Shown: in pieces, positions 58,463 to 64,000 of the stretch
Position numbering within the stretch: the first letter of the stretch is position 1
How the letters are laid out: every line of letters begins with the position of its first letter
NCBI GenBank assembly: GCA_028455995.1
Contig: JABELC010000004.1
Coordinates: 1,240,001-1,304,000 of the forward strand
DNA from: Scleromitrula shiraiana
Taxonomy: Eukaryota; Ascomycota; Leotiomycetes; Helotiales; Sclerotiniaceae
Length of the DNA: 64,000 nt
Reading direction: 5' to 3'
Notes under the pieces: generated by a model
Told to the model about the DNA's origin: nothing
What the model saw: the letters and a program-made list of their open reading frames with translations, nothing else
Database searches by the model: none
Program-made: the position numbers and the translations under genes

Positions 58463-59996
58463 CTTGTATGTTGAATAGATTGGGGAATTGATGCAAGTGG
58501 GTACGGTTTCATATAAATTATATTATCATAGTTACTAGTCGGTATACACAAAATTTAGTCATCTAATCTATCCGACACATCTTTTATAACGAACGGATTG
58601 TAGTAGAGACTTCGTTTGTCCTAAGTTTTTATCAGATTTAATGATCTAGACATGTACTGAGATATGTATTTAACTACTTGTGGGAGCGTAAATGCATCAG
58701 GAACAGGAGAGTTTGGGAGAAGTCTCCCGTCTTCTTGTTTGGTGAAATAGTCATTTCATCTAGCAACGTGAGAACAACCTAACAGCCATCAGTACCAGAA
58801 GGCTGGAGGATTTCCGAATCCGTGCATCAGAAATTGAAACACCATTGGACACTTAGGTTATTGATCTCGCATACGAGATGTGGGATTCATAAACTGATGA
58901 GGTCGGAGATAATAAAAAGCGAACTATGCATTTCGGGTCAGCTCCATCGATGGTCGAAATCTAAGTTTAGACTCGCCTTGAATACCTCTTTCCACACTTC
59001 TACCAGTAATTATCAATCGCATAATTTCTTTTGTTGGCTAGAATACATACCTACGTAATACGTTCCGAGCGATTCCGAATCGTATCACGTAGTGGCCCGA
59101 TAGGAGGGCTGGTCGCGGTCGCGGTCGAGGTCAAGTCAGTATTCCAATATTTAGTGTTTACTCTGCAAAGTAATGTTGTAATGGCTTTGCTGTCCAAAGT
59201 CGATTCGATGTGGAAAATGGTAGGGCCGGGGGGAGAAGAATCTCTACCTTTCTCTAATTGTTATTGGCTACTACATATTTAGATATTGGAAATTTTGTTA
59301 TTTTGTTTACCTGTTATGTTTATGTAGGCAACATCCTTTTGGATGAAATATTTTTAGGTGGATGGTCTTGGTATCGTTTGCGATGCTAAAAGAAAGACTT
59401 TGCATAGACCCGCCGGGTGGGCACCTACGAAGAGATATCTTCAGAACTAGGAATTATCAATTAATCATAAACGATGTGTTATATAGAATATGAAAAATCA
59501 TCTTGATCTGCTAGCTCTGTCAGCTCTATCCATTTAAAGTCATCTCATGTCAAGCCAAATTATCATTACATCAGACTTATAACTATAATTACTACTACTG
59601 CATAGTAGATAATGTTTCTACACGAAGAATATTGTGCGTCAAAGAAGTCGTATAGTGAATGAAACAAAAAAATCGATTGACATATTGAAAGGTTTCTCTG
59701 CGGTCAACTGTTGACAGTAAGGCATCTTTGACATACAATAGAGGGTACTCGAGCGTTTAACTTGTGGGTTCCCTTTATTGTGGCCAAATACGACGTTTAA
59801 GATGGTTGGCGTGAGTATTCTTATCAGGAAAGATGCATGTATAAAATAATGTGATTTTCCTGTCAATAGTATCTATTCAAACAATTCAAATCTGCCAACT
59901 ATTCAATCAAAACATTAAAGTCATATTCTCAAACCGTTTTCAAAGTTATTTGTAAACTTTTCTTTTCACACTTTTACCTACAACTATCAATCAATC
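58463..59996. other. Intergenic region, 1.5 kb
   Basis: No ORF with protein-like features. AT-rich, with a GGTCGCGGTCGCGG-type short repeat near 59110. The last 100 bp before 59997 are an A/C-rich leader. Confidence 0.5.
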
Positions 59997-60992
59997 ATGC
60001 CAAAGGGCGAATATAATGATTCGAATCGAAAAACTCGTGACCCACAGATTAAAGGGGCCTCGAGCTCAGCGCCCAAGAAAGATAGCAGCGGCTCCTCATC
60101 TAAATCCGATACAGCATCTGTTGCAAGGAAACAGGCAAAGATGATTGCGGGTGCACACAACAGAAATCAAAAAGATAACGGCGACTCCTCGTCTGAATCC
60201 GATGCAGCATTTGTTGCAAGGGAACAGGCAGAGATGATTGCAGATGCATACAATGCAGATCAAAAAGATAGAGATGATAGAGCAGCTTCAGAAAAGGCTA
60301 TTCGGTCTTTAGAAGCAGAAGTTGAAAGGATAGCTAGACAAGAGCGACCAGAGCGACAAGATACAGAAGATATAGATGATGAGAAAGAGCTTGCGATGAG
60401 TATGTCCTGGATGGGAACGACTATAGAGGTTCTTGATCTTGCTGGTAGAAATAAAGGCAAGGCGCCGGGTCCGGAAACAGGATTAAAACGATCAGGAGCC
60501 ACAGGGAAATCCAATAATTCAACAACTTATATTCCAGGTAAGACCCACAAGAAACATGCCACACCTTCGGCAGGACGTATTGCGACTCCAGTTCCAGCTC
60601 CCAATGCTAAAGCTCCTGCCAAGCCAACAAAGGTAATCAAGTCATCTCAGGATCCCTTCACAACTCCAGATCATATTCCTCGTTTCACTCAAGCTCCCGC
60701 ATCTCAAGCTCCCGCATCTCAAGCTGCTAGCGCCTCTAAGCATACCAAGCATATCAAGGTAATAAATACATCCATGGATCCAGTTGTGCCCGATGCAGCA
60801 GCACTTAAGCGTTTGACTCGAGCTCCAGCGCCTGATACTTCCGAACTAGATAGAAATTCGATACTTGTAGAGAACCTTCCATCGAAGCCACCTAAAGCGA
60901 GAAGTCATGGAGCAGCAAGAAGAATAAAAAGTACGAGTTCCGAAAACAGCAATAGAAGCTCAGGATTTAGTGATATAGTAGAAGAACTTTAA
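59997..60992 (+). CDS. Disordered hypothetical protein with internal repeat
   Basis: A single-exon frame of 331 residues, Ser/Ala/Lys/Pro-rich and probably disordered. A roughly 29-residue unit is repeated at about residues 33-90: SSSKSDTASVARKQAKMIAG and SSSESDAAFVAREQAEMIAD. A short coiled-coil-like helix follows (AIRSLEAEVERIARQE). Later there is a tandem QAPAS run and two similar KVIKSSQDP / KVINTSMDP blocks, so much of the gene grew by duplication. The C-terminal half is basic. I recognise no family. Confidence 0.6.
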   Translation: MPKGEYNDSNRKTRDPQIKGASSSAPKKDSSGSSSKSDTASVARKQAKMIAGAHNRNQKDNGDSSSESDAAFVAREQAEMIADAYNADQKDRDDRAASEKAIRSLEAEVERIARQERPERQDTEDIDDEKELAMSMSWMGTTIEVLDLAGRNKGKAPGPETGLKRSGATGKSNNSTTYIPGKTHKKHATPSAGRIATPVPAPNAKAPAKPTKVIKSSQDPFTTPDHIPRFTQAPASQAPASQAASASKHTKHIKVINTSMDPVVPDAAALKRLTRAPAPDTSELDRNSILVENLPSKPPKARSHGAARRIKSTSSENSNRSSGFSDIVEEL

Positions 60993-62335
60993 AAATGCAG
61001 CATAAAGAACGAGGGTTGATATGGATGATGACAATTTGAGTTGAATAAGTTTGTGCAATGATATGTTTTTTTAGAAAGTTTTTTGCTTGTTCAAGGGGTT
61101 AGACAGTTTTTATTTTCAAGGGGTGTTCTGGAGTTAGCAGTTATTCTTATCTATTAATTGATCAGTCAAACTATTTGTTCATTAAAATGTGGCTTCTAGA
61201 CAACTTGACAAGAAAGACCTTCAGGGGTTGCAGTTTTTCTATCAATGATGAAGGTTAAGAGAATGAATTTAGATCTAAAGAAATTACCCTTGTTAGGACT
61301 AATACTAAGATTGAAATCAAGTTTGGGAAATCCGATTGAACGTTCGAAGGAGACTCTACTATATTGCTACGATATATCTGGTAGATTATGGTCTTGATAG
61401 AAACTGATCATATTCTAGACGGACCAACAATGCATCATATAGGATTGAACTTGTGTTTTTAAAAAATAACCAAGAAAACCTCATCGGATATATCAAAATG
61501 ATAAAACCGGACCATTAAATGTATTTAGTAACCATATTGAGAGGAACGAAATTTAATTTAACCCCCACAAAAAGAGAGGAAAAAATGCAAATCTTAGAAT
61601 AACAACCCTACTTGGATATTGGCACATCACTGGAATTCTACGAAACTGTAGCTTAAATACCGATCTTTGAGCAATTGATGGATAAAAATTGATTTCAAGA
61701 CTGATCAATCTCAGTTATATCCAAAAGTCAGCTGGCTTCACATCTCCGTTTAGACTCCAACTGCTCCTCAACCAGCTGAACTAGATATCGACCCATGACT
61801 TCAGGAGCGACTCTTCTCAGTTGACTATACCTTCCAACGATGAGTAACTCAACTCTTAAATTATCAACTACTTTGGACGCCAGCACTTGGCTCCAACTCG
61901 ACCAACAACACATCCAACCACGAGTGGGCTTTAAGTGTTAGAAGTGATCTGAAGCGCGTATATGGGGCGACTTTGGTCGCTGTTGGTTCTTTGAAAACCC
62001 AACAGAACCCATTTTGCTTTACAAAGGCAATTTTTTGACTTGTGAGGTTGCACATCTGGTCACCAGGCGGCTATACATTTATGGATTGAATTTTTGTATC
62101 CTTTTATCGCAAATACCCACCCTTATGAGGCCATTTTTGGTCGCCGTTGGACGCACAGCCAAGAAAAAAAAAAGAAATAAAATGACATCCTTCTAACGAG
62201 GTTATTTTTCTAGGTATATAAAGATGAATTGTTTCTTGAGATGGTAGACATGCATCTCACATTCCATTTAAAACATTATAAACATCAGAACAAAAGTCTT
62301 TTAAGGTCCCAGGTAGTTTAATCATTCCAATTCAA
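60993..62335. other. Intergenic region, 1.3 kb
   Basis: AT-rich; short ORFs only. The last 120 bp look like the promoter and leader of the following gene, with TATATAAAG at 62215-62223. Confidence 0.5.
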
Positions 62336-63040
62336 ATGGGGTTTTTTAACAGAATCAAAAGCTCAAAGGGCAAGGGCACAGTGGGAGGCACAAACAATAA
62401 GGGAAAACTCGAAGAAGTAAATTTGACGCAGGTGAGAGAAAACGTGAAGAATGCTGCAAGGGATGGTGTTGCAAGCGTTAATAAAAGGATGAACGCTCTA
62501 GAAATTTCGGATATATTGAATATGGAGGGACCAGTGGAATATGAAATGCCGGCGGCTCCTAGAGCGAAGGCTCAAGGTGCAAGGAAGGGGGGAACAGATA
62601 ATAGTCAATGTAGAAAAGAAGACGAAAGGAACTCCAGCGGTTCATTCATCACAGAGATCATTGATTCGCCCCAAAGTGAGTAGTGAAAATATTCTTCAGT
62701 ATATCATATCCAGAGAAGTGCTGATAAAAAATAGGCACAGCCAATAGTTCACGTACTTCACGTGCTTCAACAGTCGGAACGGAGTTCATAGACCTAACAC
62801 CTATAGGTGAGTGTCAATGAGATCTTCAATGTGTAGCTGGAGAAATGCTGACAAATATAAATACATAAAATACATCCAGAGGTTATACTGTACCATCTTT
62901 TAGTCACACTCAAGGCCGCTCAGAGAGGCATGGTGAACGTCATCATCATCATCATGGGAAACCTAGAAACTCATCAAAAGATGCTAAGAATCCGAGTCGG
63001 CGATCTTGAAAGGGACCAGATACATAATAGATCTCGTTGA
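62336..63040 (+). CDS. Small basic disordered hypothetical protein
   Basis: Exon 1 (62336-62675) encodes MGFFNRIKSSKGKGTVGG followed by a helix-like VRENVKNAARDGVASVNKRM region. Exon 2 starts at 62735 and encodes a Ser/Thr-rich stretch ending LTPI. Two overlapping donors follow. GTGAGT at 62807 leads to exon 3 (62880-63040) and 190 residues. GTGTCA at 62811 leads to a 181-residue form ending at 63009, whose tail GYTVPSFSHTQGRSERHGE and SKDAKNPSRRS looks more natural. No domain is recognised. The style resembles the preceding disordered orphan. Confidence 0.5.
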
Positions 63041-64000
63041 AATAATCAAATCGAACAAAAGAGGTTGTTTGATTTTAAGAGGCTAGAATCCTCAACGGCA
63101 TTGTCTTTACTGTTCGGGTGTTTAGGAGTAATTGAGTATAGACATTGGATTTGATTATTCTGTAATTTTAGATTTATATAGCAGTTTGGATTTTTGATTT
63201 TACTTTTCTTTTGGGAAGCCAGTATGAATTACAGCAGAATTAACAAATTTGCCATTATGGTTTAAGAATGATTGATTGATTGAGATACTGGTTGTGATGT
63301 TATAGGTAGGAGTTGTTGTGATTCTGAATGTCAGTTGAGTTGAGTTGATATACAATCACCGTATATATTATCAATGTTTATATTTTATACAGACATTTAC
63401 AACTAAATTAGTCCAAAACTCTTTGAATATTTATATTTTATATAGACAATTACAACAAAGTAATTAATCATGTAAATATCTGTATTGACGGACATTCAAA
63501 AATGGATTCACTCTCGGTATGCTTAGGCTGGTTACCCCGCATCAGATGTTAAAGAAGCAAAAGAGATTCAAAAGATATCAATTGCAAAATATTGAAAAAG
63601 AGCCGAGTGAAAGTAATACTAGCATGTACTGACTGATGAATGTTGGTATATCTCACTCTGTTCATATAGGTTCAAACTACGAGCTCTTAAAATCGCGAAT
63701 TTATACACATCCATTTCCACACTGAAAGCGACGACGACAATAAAATCAAACTTCTGCATAGCCTTGAGTCCAAGAGAACGATATTCTACACTGCAGATAA
63801 TCAATTCCTTGGGACCTCCTAATTCTCTTCAAATGCTTGACCGATAATCTTATCGTCTGAATAATTCGGGGAAAAAATATTGCTGATAACATCTAGCGTC
63901 GGAGTGTACGAATTCAATAGACTAACTAGATCTTACTTGGCTCTTGGAGTCTTTTTAGAGTCTTAGGGCTTGAATATTTGAATTTGTTTTGGTACAGTAG
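63041..64000. other. Window end: AT-rich spacer with repeat units
   Basis: Repeat units near 63372, 63423 and 63469 share AATGTTTATATTTTATA and GACATT-like cores with the 46.5-kb units. A 61-codon minus ORF at 63619-63804 has no recognisable feature; it could be an exon of a gene beyond the window. Confidence 0.45.

Overview
The window looks like nuclear DNA of a filamentous ascomycete (Pezizomycotina). Most genes carry several short introns of about 45-90 nt with GTRNGT donors and CTRAC-type branch sites. Zn2Cys6 regulators, a fungal rhodopsin-domain membrane protein, a 2EXR protein, a Helo-like/ankyrin protein and RIP-like repeat decay are all typical of that group. Gene content and style suggest Leotiomycetes (Botrytis/Sclerotinia relatives), but that placement is an impression, not a test. 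All gene models were spliced by eye. In nearly every case the exon lengths sum to an intact frame, which supports them.

Layout. 0.6-3.7 kb: a 15-exon MACPF-domain protein. 4.5-12.5 kb: a housekeeping block with deoxyhypusine hydroxylase (lia1), RNA polymerase I subunit A12 (rpa12, minus strand, with a 19-nt last coding exon) and the cohesin loader Mis4/Scc2 (with a GC-AG intron). 12.5-19.4 kb: long intergenic DNA around a rhodopsin-domain membrane protein, with low-complexity tracts and a five-copy composite motif. 19.4-33.4 kb: an accessory block with a Zn2Cys6 regulator, an FAD monooxygenase, kynurenine formamidase, a small alpha/beta-barrel-like protein, a second Zn2Cys6 gene, a GPI-type wall protein, kynureninase and indoleamine 2,3-dioxygenase. 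33.5-43.5 kb: a broken alpha/beta hydrolase, a zinc-free MDR reductase, the ribosome-assembly GTPase Bms1, a small orphan and a mitochondrial PDH/BCKDH-kinase-family protein. 43.7-51.5 kb: a rapidly evolving region with a Helo-like/ankyrin gene, a decayed paralogue interrupted by two 485-bp RIP-marked repeats, and a 2EXR gene. 52-58.5 kb: a GST, the spliceosomal protein Dib1, a broken GH5 mannanase and a peroxisomal 3-ketoacyl-CoA thiolase with a textbook PTS2. 58.5-64 kb: two disordered orphan proteins and AT-rich spacer.

How the genes may work together. The most coherent functional unit is 22-33.5 kb. IDO opens the indole ring of tryptophan to N-formylkynurenine, the formamidase releases kynurenine, and kynureninase splits kynurenine into anthranilate and alanine. 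A salicylate-hydroxylase-like FAD enzyme that could act on an aromatic acid such as anthranilate shares the block, along with two Zn2Cys6 genes. The enzymes are arranged as two divergent pairs, and the two divergent promoters share an identical 12-nt CCG-containing element. I infer a tryptophan-catabolic gene cluster. Several neighbouring loci are broken (hydrolase, mannanase, Helo-like paralogue), so the accessory parts of the window are in flux.
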